Source: CAZGQY01 sp964528035 (GTDB lineage Bacteria; Pseudomonadota; Gammaproteobacteria; Methylococcales; UBA1147). From it: 12,266 bases of DNA. Shown one piece after another: positions 1 through 7,259 of the stretch. Numbering within the stretch: position 1 is the stretch's first letter; every line of letters begins with the position of its first letter. A program made the position numbers and the translations under genes. The stretch lies in NCBI GenBank assembly GCA_964528035.1, contig CAZGQY010000127.1, forward strand, positions 1-12,266, written 5' to 3'. The notes beneath the pieces were generated by a model. The model did no database searches. It was not told where the DNA came from and was given only the letters and a program-made list of their open reading frames with translations.

Positions 1-473
1 TTAATCGACACATTATTGAAACCTCGTCCGCTTTGCCGCCGATTGTGGGAATGACTCCAATAAACAAAAAAGTTCGAGTCAAGGTTATACGTGAAAAGAA
101 GTTAACTGAGCTTAGCGTTAATATAGGGAAACTCTCTGCTGATAAAACATCGAAACTGAAGGTAAATAAGGACAGTGATTTTTCGGTCTATATTGAAAGG
201 TTAGCAATAAATGTATTGGATCTAACGGAGAAGGACAGGAAAAAGAATTCTGGAATAAAACAGGGAGTATTGGTTCAGGAAGTTAAATCCGGGCCAGCTA
301 GAGATGCTGGCATTCAATCCGGGGATCTGATTTTACGTGTACAGAATAAGGATATAGGGTCGGCGCAGGATCTGGATCGTGTTGTAAAATCACTTCCACC
401 AAAAAAATCGGTTGCAGTGCTGGTTCAACGGGGTGGAAGTCCTGTATTTTTAGCTATAAGAATAGAAAAATAA
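1..473 (+). CDS. mucD: HtrA/DegP-family periplasmic serine protease, C-terminal part (MucD-like)
   Basis: Partial gene, open at the left edge; the frame is already open from base 3, giving about 156 residues. Only the end of the first PDZ domain and a complete second PDZ domain are visible, so the protease domain and its His-Asp-Ser triad lie outside. The PDZ1 end reads LPPIVGMTP followed by a KVRVKVIRE strand. PDZ2 shows GVLVQEVKSGPARDAGIQSG, DLILRVQN and a closing VLVQRGG strand. Family members are envelope quality-control proteases that degrade misfolded periplasmic proteins; in Pseudomonas MucD is tied to the AlgU (sigma-E) envelope stress response. The lepA start lies 2 bases after the stop, as in the mucD-lepA order of Pseudomonas. 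The MucD name rests on this neighbourhood; DegP or DegQ would be equally fair names for the fragment itself. Confidence 0.88.
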   Translation, partial: NRHIIETSSALPPIVGMTPINKKVRVKVIREKKLTELSVNIGKLSADKTSKLKVNKDSDFSVYIERLAINVLDLTEKDRKKNSGIKQGVLVQEVKSGPARDAGIQSGDLILRVQNKDIGSAQDLDRVVKSLPPKKSVAVLVQRGGSPVFLAIRIEK

Positions 474-475
474 TT

Positions 476-2281
476 GTGTTAAAGCAGTCACAAATACGAA
501 ATTTCTCGATTATCGCCCATATTGATCATGGGAAGTCGACGCTTGCTGATCGCTTCATTCAAATATGCGGTGGATTGAGTGACAGGGAGATGTCCGAGCA
601 GGTATTGGATTCTATGGACATAGAGAGGGAACGGGGCATTACCATTAAAGCCCAAAGTGTAACTTTGAACTACACAGCCAAAAATGGAGAGACTTATCAG
701 TTAAATTTTATTGATACGCCGGGCCATGTGGATTTTAGCTATGAAGTCTCGCGATCTTTAGCAGCCTGCGAAGGTGCTCTGCTTGTTGTCGATGCGGCAC
801 AGGGTGTAGAAGCGCAAAGTGTTGCAAATTGTTACACTGCGGTTGAGCAGGGACTGGAAGTGTTGCCTGTGTTGAATAAAATTGATTTACCCTCTGCGGA
901 GCCGGCAAGGGTGAAATCTGAAATCGAAGATATTATCGGTATTCCTGCCGATGAAGCGGTGGAAATTAGCGCGAAAACAGGCTTAGCTGTCGAACAGGTA
1001 CTAGAACAACTGGTGGAAAAAATACCCATGCCTGCCGGAAGTGAATCTGAGCCATTGCAGGCTTTAATTATCGACTCATGGTTCGATAGCTATCTGGGTG
1101 TTGTTTCGCTAGTGCGTGTTGTAAACGGAAGGATCAGGAAAAAGCAAAAAATCACCATTAATTCAACACAAAAATCGTTTATTGCTGAACAGGTTGGTAT
1201 ATTTACGCCGAAGCGTTTCGAAAAGGCTGTTTTGGAAACGGGTGAGGTAGGGTTTCTTGTTGCAGGAATCAAGGATATATTTGGTGCGCCTGTTGGCGAT
1301 ACTATAACGTCAAGTGATGACTCAGCGGTAGCGTCTTTGCCCGGGTTTCTAAAAATTCAACCGAAGGTTTTTGCCGGATTGTATCCGGTCAGTTCAGATG
1401 ACTATGAAGGATTGCGCGAATCACTCGCTAAACTTCGATTGAATGACGCTGCGTTACAATTTGAGCCAGAGACCTCGCAGGCATTGGGATTTGGTTTCCG
1501 TTGCGGGTTCCTGGGAATGCTTCATATGGAAATCATTCAGGAACGATTGGAGCGCGAATACGATCTCAATCTGATTACGACTGCGCCAACTGTGGTATTT
1601 CAGGTTAAAAAGAACAATGGTGATTTGCTGGAAATAGAAAATCCGTCAAAATTGCCGCCAATGGGTGAGATAGCTGAAATTCGTGAACCGATTATTGAAG
1701 CAAATATTTTGGTGCCCCAGGAATATTTAGGGGGTGTTATTGGTTTGTGTGTTGAAAAACGCGGGACACAGATCAATATGCACTATGCGGGAAATCAAGT
1801 GTCTTTGGTATACGAGTTGCCATTGAGCGAAATTGTATTGGATTTTTTTGACCGATTAAAATCAGTAAGCCGCGGTTATGCATCGTTTGATTATGATCTT
1901 AAACGCTTCGATGTGGCCGCGTTAGTAAAGTTAGATGTGTTAATTAATGGCGATAGGGTTGATGCATTATCGCTGATCGTACACAAGGACATGAGCCAGG
2001 TTAGAGGGCGGGATTTGGTCGAAAAAATGAAAGAATTAATTCCTCGGCAAATGTATGAAGTAGCCATTCAGGCAGCCATTGGCGCGAAAGTGATTGCCCG
2101 CTCCACTGTCAAAGCATTAAGAAAAAATGTGACCGCAAAGTGCTACGGTGGTGATATTTCCCGCAAGCGTAAACTTTTGGAAAAACAAAAAGCGGGTAAA
2201 AAACGGATGAAACAAGTTGGAAAAATTGAAATACCCCAGGATGCTTTTCTCGCTGTACTGCGTGTTAGTAAAGAATCTTGA
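476..2281 (+). CDS. lepA: Elongation factor 4 (LepA, back-translocating ribosomal GTPase)
   Basis: Full-length LepA/EF4 of 601 residues (E. coli protein 599). It is a translational GTPase that binds ribosomes and is reported to back-translocate or remodel stalled ones, and to help initiation or 30S assembly. The GTPase motifs are all present: P-loop AHIDHGKST (14-22), switch I RERGITIK (51-58), DTPGH (80-84), NKID (134-137) and SAK (165-167). The family-specific C-terminal domain is intact, with the basic CYGGDISRKRKLLEKQK segment. The start is a GTG 2 bases after the upstream protease stop. No good Shine-Dalgarno is visible, only A-rich sequence with AGAA, so translation may be coupled to the upstream gene. 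The N-terminus (IRNFSIIAHIDHG) aligns with known LepA starts, which supports this GTG. Identification is secure. Confidence 0.98.
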   Translation: MLKQSQIRNFSIIAHIDHGKSTLADRFIQICGGLSDREMSEQVLDSMDIERERGITIKAQSVTLNYTAKNGETYQLNFIDTPGHVDFSYEVSRSLAACEGALLVVDAAQGVEAQSVANCYTAVEQGLEVLPVLNKIDLPSAEPARVKSEIEDIIGIPADEAVEISAKTGLAVEQVLEQLVEKIPMPAGSESEPLQALIIDSWFDSYLGVVSLVRVVNGRIRKKQKITINSTQKSFIAEQVGIFTPKRFEKAVLETGEVGFLVAGIKDIFGAPVGDTITSSDDSAVASLPGFLKIQPKVFAGLYPVSSDDYEGLRESLAKLRLNDAALQFEPETSQALGFGFRCGFLGMLHMEIIQERLEREYDLNLITTAPTVVFQVKKNNGDLLEIENPSKLPPMGEIAEIREPIIEANILVPQEYLGGVIGLCVEKRGTQINMHYAGNQVSLVYELPLSEIVLDFFDRLKSVSRGYASFDYDLKRFDVAALVKLDVLINGDRVDALSLIVHKDMSQVRGRDLVEKMKELIPRQMYEVAIQAAIGAKVIARSTVKALRKNVTAKCYGGDISRKRKLLEKQKAGKKRMKQVGKIEIPQDAFLAVLRVSKES

Positions 2282-2333
2282 GCTTTCTTGCGATGCCTAA
2301 GTAGTGCGCTAACTTATATGAACAATATTTTCA

Positions 2334-2353
2334 CGACAGTTAATGTCGACAGT
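2334..2353. repeat. Short inverted and direct repeat in the lepA-lepB gap
   Basis: The 137-base gap 2282-2418 is the largest within the housekeeping block. It contains CGACA (2334-2338) and TGTCG (2344-2348), a 5-bp inverted repeat with a 5-base spacer. CGACAGT also recurs as a direct repeat (2334-2340 and 2347-2353). It does not look like a rho-independent terminator: the stem is short and only a five-T stretch follows later. It could be a protein-binding site or chance; no consensus promoter was recognised in the gap. Confidence 0.3.
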
Positions 2354-2418
2354 ATTTTTGCGGTTGATTACACTGGAAAAATATTTATTTCGGTACACAT
2401 GTAATAGGTTGTAAATTT

Positions 2419-3204
2419 ATGGATTATGATTTTTCATTTTTTTTGGTGGTGGCGACCTTTACTACAGGCGCAATATGGGGCGCTTACGCGTTCTACATAA
2501 AAACCCTGACAAAAACAGAAGGTCAGGCTGATCTTGTGGCTGAGCCTCTATTGGTCGAGTATGCTCGATCATTTTTCCCCATTGTTCTGATTGTATTGAT
2601 TTTAAGGTCATTTTTGGTGGAGCCGTTTAGAATTCCTTCTGGTTCAATGATGCCGACACTGTTGATCGGCGATTTTATCCTGGTTAATAAGTTCGCCTAT
2701 GGTGTACGTTTGCCTGCGGTTCACACTAAAATTTTTGATGTCGGTAAGCCCGAACGCGGTGATATAGTTGTATTTCGGTTCCCAAAAAATCCTAACGTAG
2801 ATTATATTAAACGGGTCATTGGTTTACCGGGTGATCGAATTTCTTATTATGGCAAAAAAGTACATGTTAATGATAAGCCAGTAAAACAGACGTCTTTGGG
2901 ACGTTACCGGGGCGTGGGACAAGGAAGGAACATGACAGGTGCTATGCATCTGATCGAAGAATTACCCAATGCCGAGCATAGTATTCTGGTTATGGGTAGT
3001 CCATCTCGGCGACCCGGTGTATATGTTGTACCGGAGGGTGAGTACTTTGTAATGGGGGATAATCGTGATAATAGCAACGACAGTCGCTATTGGGGTACGG
3101 TTCCGGAACAGATGTTGGTTGGAAAAGCATTTTTGATCTGGATGAGTTGGGATTGGGAGAATGATGGTATTGGCTTCAATCGTCTTGGCACCTCAATTAA
3201 ATGA
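2419..3204 (+). CDS. lepB: Signal peptidase I (LepB)
   Basis: Type I leader peptidase of 261 residues, shorter than E. coli LepB (324). It cleaves signal peptides from Sec- and Tat-exported preproteins at the outer face of the inner membrane. Two N-terminal membrane segments are visible (about 5-27 and 52-64). The catalytic Ser76 lies in PSGSMMPTLLIGDF, and the general-base Lys131 in YIKRVIGLPGD. The conserved box MGDNRDNSNDSRYWG lies at 212-226, followed by the VGKAF segment. All catalytic residues expected for the Ser-Lys dyad family are present. The ATG is preceded only by a weak AGG about 10 bases upstream. It sits 137 bases after lepA and 41 bases before the DUF4845 gene, matching the Pseudomonas order. 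The shorter length relative to E. coli reflects reduced periplasmic insertions, as in other gammaproteobacterial LepB proteins. Confidence 0.97.
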   Translation: MDYDFSFFLVVATFTTGAIWGAYAFYIKTLTKTEGQADLVAEPLLVEYARSFFPIVLIVLILRSFLVEPFRIPSGSMMPTLLIGDFILVNKFAYGVRLPAVHTKIFDVGKPERGDIVVFRFPKNPNVDYIKRVIGLPGDRISYYGKKVHVNDKPVKQTSLGRYRGVGQGRNMTGAMHLIEELPNAEHSILVMGSPSRRPGVYVVPEGEYFVMGDNRDNSNDSRYWGTVPEQMLVGKAFLIWMSWDWENDGIGFNRLGTSIK

Positions 3205-3245
3205 GCTATCCTCAAAGGATGCTTTTGAATGATTAGAGGATAAAG

Positions 3246-3623
3246 ATGAACCGATTTGCTAAGCAACAAGAGGGCTTAACTTTAATAACTATCCTGGTGA
3301 TACTTGCTGTAGTGGGGTTTTTTGTCTTGTTGATCCTAAAAATAGGACCCATCTACCTGGAGAATATGAAAGTTAAAGATAGTCTGGCGTCTTTGGAAGC
3401 AGAGTCTGAACTGGTGGCAAAAAATCGAGCGCAACTTATGGATCTAGTGGAAAAGCGTCTGGATGTTAATATGGTTACTCATGTAACGCAAGAAGATATC
3501 AGTATCATTAAGACTTCTGGTTACGTGTCGGTAGAAATTGACTACGAAGTCACAGAAAACATATTCGCCAATCTGGATGTACTGGTCTATTTTAATGACA
3601 AGATCGAGGCAGGGTCGAGGTGA
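3246..3623 (+). CDS. DUF4845 family small membrane protein
   Basis: A 125-residue protein of unknown function, recognised as DUF4845 by its position between lepB and rnc and by its architecture. It has a short basic N-terminus, one membrane helix (about 11-32), then the KIGPIYLENMKVKDSL segment and a small soluble domain with an ISIIKTSGYVSVEIDYEV strand region. The N-terminus (QEGLTLITILVIL) resembles a type IV pilin or pseudopilin leader: Gly, hydrophobic residue, TL, then a helix. However, position +5 after the Gly is Thr rather than the usual Glu. A good Shine-Dalgarno, AGAGGA (3235-3240), lies 5 bases before the ATG. Its stop overlaps the rnc start by 4 bases (GTGA), so the two are probably translated together. 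Function is not known; placement hints at a role near the secretion or RNA-processing genes, but that is inference. Confidence 0.88.
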   Translation: MNRFAKQQEGLTLITILVILAVVGFFVLLILKIGPIYLENMKVKDSLASLEAESELVAKNRAQLMDLVEKRLDVNMVTHVTQEDISIIKTSGYVSVEIDYEVTENIFANLDVLVYFNDKIEAGSR

Positions 3624-4291
3624 CGCAAAGTCCTGAATCACTTTGTAAGAAACTTGGATTAAAATTTAACGACAGTAGTCTGATAAAAACTGCCCTGACG
3701 CATCGTAGTGTCGGGGCTAAAAATAATGAGCGTCTTGAATATCTGGGCGACTCTATTCTCGGGTTTGTGATCGCCGAATGTTTGTTTGAAAAATTTTCGG
3801 ATGCGGATGAAGGAGTGTTAAGTCGGTTACGATCCGGACTTGTTAATCAAGGGTCTTTGGCGGAAATAGCTCGAGAACATGACTTGGGTGAATTTTTAAT
3901 TCTTGGTTGTGGTGAAAGGAAGAGTGGTGGATTCAGAAGAGATTCTATCCTTTCTGATGCGCTTGAAGCGATAATGGGGGCGATGGTCGTTGATCAGGGG
4001 ATTCCTGCTTGTAAGCGATGGATTTTAGGACTGTTTGCTGACCGAATCGACGCACTATCCTTGTCCAATTGGGAAAAAGACCCAAAGACTCGTTTGCAGG
4101 AGTTGATGCAATCAAAAGGATTACATCTACCGTCATATAAGCTAATTGCTACAGATGGAAAGGCGCATGCACAAAAGTTTACTGTAGAGTGTGAAGTAGA
4201 CATTGTATCCATGCCGGAAATCGGAATGGGAACCTCCAGAAAAAAGGCAGAGCAGCAGGCCGCTGAAAAAATACTTAATGCATTGCCTTGA
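3620..4291 (+). CDS. rnc: Ribonuclease III
   Basis: Full-length RNase III of 223 residues (E. coli 226). It cuts double-stranded RNA, matures rRNA precursors and processes structured mRNAs and antisense duplexes. The N-terminal nuclease domain has the signature NERLEYLGDSIL. The metal-binding acidic residues are visible as Glu37, Glu40 and Asp44, then Asp113 and Glu116 in SDALEAIMGA. A linker leads to a C-terminal dsRNA-binding domain (about 153-222) starting DPKTRLQELMQ and ending with the helix SRKKAEQQAAEKIL. The start is GTG, with AGGG (3611-3614) 5 bases upstream, and overlaps the stop of the DUF4845 gene by 4 bases. In Pseudomonas era and recO follow immediately; here the next gene is on the opposite strand, so the block ends with rnc. 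Confidence 0.97.
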   Translation: MTQSPESLCKKLGLKFNDSSLIKTALTHRSVGAKNNERLEYLGDSILGFVIAECLFEKFSDADEGVLSRLRSGLVNQGSLAEIAREHDLGEFLILGCGERKSGGFRRDSILSDALEAIMGAMVVDQGIPACKRWILGLFADRIDALSLSNWEKDPKTRLQELMQSKGLHLPSYKLIATDGKAHAQKFTVECEVDIVSMPEIGMGTSRKKAEQQAAEKILNALP

Positions 4292-4309
4292 GTGGCAGTT
4301 GGTGTTTTT
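4282..4309 (+). terminator. Possible rho-independent terminator overlapping the rnc stop
   Basis: ATTGCC (4282-4287) can pair with GGCAGT (4294-4299), with one G-U pair and a 6-base loop that contains the rnc stop codon. TGGTG then separates the stem from five T residues (4305-4309). The stem is short and the T-run is offset, so this is a weak candidate. Its place in the 55-base gap between convergent genes is where a terminator would be expected. The rest of the gap is AT-rich without clear structure. Confidence 0.33.
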
Positions 4310-4346
4310 CTATTCGATCCTAATACCGAAATTTGCGTATATTATT

Positions 4347-5207
4347 TTATTTATTATTCCCAGACGCATCGAATGGCGATCCGAAAAATTTTAGAATGAC
4401 ACTGTTTATATTTGGCCAGGATGCGTGGGAGCCTTGTCCTTCGCAATACCAGGTCTTGACATGATTCGCACAATTAAAATAGACCATGCAGCCATTTTTT
4501 AGCGGTTTTTCGGGATGAGAATCACACTGATTACAGTTTGCCCACCACGCTGCAGTTTCTGCCCCAAATCCAGGAAAAAGTGAATCATCGGTGCTGTGTA
4601 ACACCATTACAGGAGTTGGTTTGGGACAGGAATATTCGGCCAGATCACTGCCTCTAAGACCTGCTCCACTGGGTGCAATAGCTGAAGCAATAGTGGCTGT
4701 TTCCGGGAGAAACGCCAATCCCATTGCGACAGAGCCACCGTCGGAATGACCGCTTAGGTAGATACGTTGCAAATCGACGCACCATTTCTTGGCAATAATT
4801 CCAGGAATTTTGCTCAGTTTTAGAAGCGTGTCTTTCGACATGGGTTGATGATCGACGTAAGCAATAATGAAACCTTTGGTCGTTGCATCTTTAGTTAACC
4901 CTGTAAATCTCTCGGTTGCGGAGCGACGGCGTCCGGCTGGGGAATAGATAACTAACAGCGGGTGCTTAAACGTGGCATCATAATTGGTCGGTGTTCGGAC
5001 ATTGTAATTGATTCCATCGCTGGACGATTGGTCATTGATTAGGCCGGTTTTACCCGGGCGGCTGCCTGGGTCACAAGCGTTTTCTAATGAGATGTCTGAA
5101 TATGATGTCTCGCCAAGTTCAACAGGAGGTTCTTGGCATCCGCTGACTAATAACCACAAAGCGACTAATAAAAGGCAATGGGGTTGTATTATAGCTACTC
5201 TTTTCAT
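4347..5207 (-). CDS. Secreted lipoprotein esterase of the PHB depolymerase/feruloyl esterase (LpqC-like) type
   Basis: A 286-residue alpha/beta-hydrolase with a lipoprotein signal: basic start, hydrophobic core (about 11-21) and lipobox LVSGC with Cys24 as the acylated residue. Gln at +2 suggests outer-membrane sorting. The nucleophile elbow is GHSDGG (Ser155). A likely acid is Asp207 or Asp208 in STDDSLFPG, and a likely His is His261 in GSHASWP. The strand before the elbow region, HPLLVIYSPAG, is typical of the polyhydroxybutyrate depolymerase / feruloyl esterase / acetylxylan esterase group. Many cysteines (143, 194, 225, 228, 240, 246, 255) fit disulfides in an exported protein. Substrate cannot be told: short-chain polyester, feruloyl or acetyl esters are all possible. 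It is transcribed toward rnc. The ATG has no clear ribosome site; GGGAG lies some 25 bases upstream. Confidence 0.82.
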   Translation of the reverse strand: MKRVAIIQPHCLLLVALWLLVSGCQEPPVELGETSYSDISLENACDPGSRPGKTGLINDQSSSDGINYNVRTPTNYDATFKHPLLVIYSPAGRRRSATERFTGLTKDATTKGFIIAYVDHQPMSKDTLLKLSKIPGIIAKKWCVDLQRIYLSGHSDGGSVAMGLAFLPETATIASAIAPSGAGLRGSDLAEYSCPKPTPVMVLHSTDDSLFPGFGAETAAWWANCNQCDSHPEKPLKNGCMVYFNCANHVKTWYCEGQGSHASWPNINSVILKFFGSPFDASGNNK

Positions 5208-5294
5208 AGGGCTTACGAAAGGCTTCTCACTCCCCAGATAACTGTAGGATTGATACAGTAATTTTTTTGAGGCGTAAATTTAATGATAAAATCA

Positions 5295-5307
5295 CTTATA
5301 GTATAAG
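5295..5307 (-). promoter_or_regulatory. Palindrome CTTATA-g-TATAAG with a minus-strand -10-like box
   Basis: A perfect 6-bp-arm palindrome centred on G5301, about 90 bases upstream of the esterase start. On the minus strand bases 5305 to 5300 read TATACT, a good sigma70 -10 match. It would give a leader of about 85-90 bases. No convincing -35 is found at 16-18 bases. It could be an operator or a -10 region for the lipoprotein gene; both are inference. Confidence 0.3.
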
Positions 5308-5372
5308 AAAAATGATGACACGAAATGGTTGTTAGGACAATGAAAATTACTCTAGGAAACTGCTTGGCGATA

Positions 5373-5405
5373 AGCTTGAGGTGAGCTTGAGGTGAGCTTG
5401 AATCT
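5373..5405. repeat. Three tandem copies of an 11-bp repeat (AGCTTGAGGTG)
   Basis: Units at 5373-5383 and 5384-5394 are identical (AGCTTGAGGTG). The third (5395-5405) keeps AGCTTGA and then diverges to ATCT. In the register GAGCTTGAGGT, a degenerate fourth copy, GAGCCTGAGGG, lies at 5451-5461 (9 of 11 match). The 11-base period is close to one turn of DNA, so the copies would face the same side of the helix, as in iterated activator or repressor sites. The array lies in the divergent region between the lipoprotein esterase and the GT39 gene. Confidence 0.75.
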
Positions 5406-5423
5406 GATTGATTCAAGTCAATC
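5397..5423. repeat. Overlapping inverted repeats at the edge of the tandem array
   Basis: CTTGAATC (5397-5404) and GATTCAAG (5410-5417) form a perfect 8-bp inverted repeat with a 5-base spacer. A second one overlaps it: GATTGA (5406-5411) and TCAATC (5418-5423) with a 6-base spacer. The two hairpins share bases and cannot form together. The first arm starts inside the last unit of the tandem repeat. No T-run follows, so it is not a standard terminator; a dimeric regulator site is the more likely reading. Confidence 0.6.
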
Positions 5424-5520
5424 TATATTGCGGTCGAAGTTATTTGAACTGAGCCTGAGGGGAAGCATCTAAGATAGCTACATTTCTGATCGTCTAACCA
5501 GCCTTGGTCTTGGTTCCATT

Positions 5521-5533
5521 CCCATTAAATGGG
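5521..5533. repeat. Palindrome CCCATT-a-AATGGG
   Basis: Perfect 6-bp arms around A5527, about 120 bases upstream of the GT39 start and about 90 bases upstream of its candidate -10 box. TTTCTTC follows, but the stem is too short for a credible terminator. It could be an operator half-site pair. The sequence around it (5424-5620) has no supported gene. Confidence 0.35.
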
Positions 5534-5620
5534 TTTCTTCATACAAATTTGGATGGCGGCTGCAGCTTGGTCTCATCGGGCTGGTTCCCGGAATTCGAAA
5601 ACTTACTCGTATGTATTCGC

Positions 5621-5626
5621 TATAAT
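5621..5626 (+). promoter_or_regulatory. Candidate -10 box (TATAAT) for the GT39 gene
   Basis: An exact TATAAT lies 29 bases before the ATG at 5656. No good -35 is found at 16-18 bases (the region reads around AAAACT), and there is no TG extension, so an activator may be needed if this is a promoter. Transcription would start near 5633, giving a leader of roughly 20 bases that still includes the AGGAA ribosome site at 5646-5650. Confidence 0.4.
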
Positions 5627-5655
5627 CCGGGTCATACACATTATCAGGAATATTT

Positions 5656-7173
5656 ATGCATCAGACTTCACGGTTTTATCCTTTTGCTATGGATAAGATC
5701 TGGTTACTAATAATATGCTTAACGGCGTTCAGATTGGTTTTTATCGGATTTGCTCCGGTTACTGAACAAGAAGTGTATTACTGGCTCTACTCTCAAAATC
5801 TGGACTATTCGTATGTGGATCATCCGCCTATGGTCGGGATCTCCATTTTTCTGGGTACGTATTTATTTGGAGACAATGGATTTGGAATCAAATTCATGGC
5901 CGTCGTTTGGTCGTTATTAACTAACACTCTGTTGTATATAACTGCCAGACGGGCTGCTTCTGAGTTGTCCGAGTTGGAATCTAAAGACATCGCGTTTACA
6001 GCAGTCGTTCTATATAACCTGGCGCTTTTTGTGCATCTATTTGCCATTATTCAGCAGCCGGATTCTGCACTGTTATTTTTTTGGCTGGCGGTGTTGTATT
6101 TTATACAGGAGTTCCAGATTACCAGGCGATCAAGGAATTTTATTTATGCGGGTGTCGCATTGGGTTTGGGGCTGTTGACCAAGTATACAGTTGTAGCGAT
6201 TCTACCCGGAATATTTATCGCCCTGTTGCTAAATCCAAGGACTCGTCGGTCGTTGCTTACTGTTTATCCATATCTTGCAGTGATTATCGCATTTATTCTA
6301 TTTTCTCCGGTGATTTATTGGAACTACCAACATGAGTGGATATCGTTTGATATGCAGTTTAGTCAGCGTGGCCAAAAGGCGACATCGCCTAATTCACTGC
6401 ACTATCGGTATTTATTGCAACTGATAGGTACTCAGTTGGCAATGTTGAGCCCATTGTTATTTGTACTGTTTATTAAATGTTGCAGCCGACTTGCGTCGCA
6501 GTGGCGCCGTTATTCGGCTGTGCATCTGTACTTCTTAAGTGGTGCATTTTTGATCCTGGGTTTTACGCTGATTAGCTTGACATCCAAAGTAAAGTTGCAT
6601 TGGTTGTTGCCTGGCTATCTGGGTATCATTCTCGCGATAGCATTTATGTTTAAAGAATTCTTGTTGTCTAAGTCTAAATGGGTTTCTCGTGGCGCATGGT
6701 TTTCGATAATATTGATCGTTCTATGTCATGGTTTACTGGCTTTTCCGGGGTTTCAGGTTTTCCAGGTTAATAGCTGGAGTGGCTGGAAGCATTTTACGGG
6801 TCAGGTTCTGGACTTGCAGGATTCGTTAGGCGGGCAAAAAAATGTATTTATATTTACAAATTCGCATAAAACTGCTGCCTATATTACTTTTTATTCACCG
6901 GATCACCAGAGAACCTATGCGCACAATGCGATCGGTGTTTTTGCCAAACAATTCGATGTTTGGGGGGTACCTGAAAACTTGCGTGGCAAGACAGGGATCT
7001 ATGTTTCCTCCAGGCCTAAATTGAACCCAGCGGAAAAAGTACTGGTGGCTCGGTATTTTGATAAGGTGTCTTTTGCCAGAAAATTTAGTTATTCGCTTTT
7101 CAGTGTTGGAGATAAACCGACTCGTGATATTTATTGCTATATCGGGACAAATTATAGTTTGGATCCTAAGTAA
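5656..7173 (+). CDS. GT39-family (ArnT/PMT_2-like) membrane glycosyltransferase
   Basis: A 505-residue integral membrane protein of the GT-C fold, with about 10-11 predicted membrane segments between residues 13 and 365 and a C-terminal soluble domain (about 366-505). The first outer loop has the family pattern EVYYWLYSQNL followed by DHPP (55-58). Other family features are QQPDSALLFFW (133-143), the basic-aromatic LLTKYT segment (173-178) and KVKLHWLLPGYLG (311-323). Such enzymes move a sugar from a polyprenyl-phosphate donor to an acceptor on the outer side of the inner membrane, for example aminoarabinose to lipid A, or sugars to proteins or glycans. Where many relatives have Asp-Glu before the YYW motif, this one has Gln38-Glu39. 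The start has AGGAA 5 bases upstream; Met12 (5689) is an alternative. The acceptor is unknown. Confidence 0.88.
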   Translation: MHQTSRFYPFAMDKIWLLIICLTAFRLVFIGFAPVTEQEVYYWLYSQNLDYSYVDHPPMVGISIFLGTYLFGDNGFGIKFMAVVWSLLTNTLLYITARRAASELSELESKDIAFTAVVLYNLALFVHLFAIIQQPDSALLFFWLAVLYFIQEFQITRRSRNFIYAGVALGLGLLTKYTVVAILPGIFIALLLNPRTRRSLLTVYPYLAVIIAFILFSPVIYWNYQHEWISFDMQFSQRGQKATSPNSLHYRYLLQLIGTQLAMLSPLLFVLFIKCCSRLASQWRRYSAVHLYFLSGAFLILGFTLISLTSKVKLHWLLPGYLGIILAIAFMFKEFLLSKSKWVSRGAWFSIILIVLCHGLLAFPGFQVFQVNSWSGWKHFTGQVLDLQDSLGGQKNVFIFTNSHKTAAYITFYSPDHQRTYAHNAIGVFAKQFDVWGVPENLRGKTGIYVSSRPKLNPAEKVLVARYFDKVSFARKFSYSLFSVGDKPTRDIYCYIGTNYSLDPK

Positions 7174-7259
7174 TAATTTATTGAGTAGAGGCCTGAAAAT
7201 AAACTTGAACGTCGTATGAGCGGAGCTTTAAATTTTCATTTTTCTTTGGATTTGATTTT

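Noticed and set aside
5451..5470. Sequence CTGAG...CTGAGGGG that recalls a THI-box
   Set aside because: The matching helices and the ACCTGATC element are absent, and the site is nearly 3 kb from thiC.
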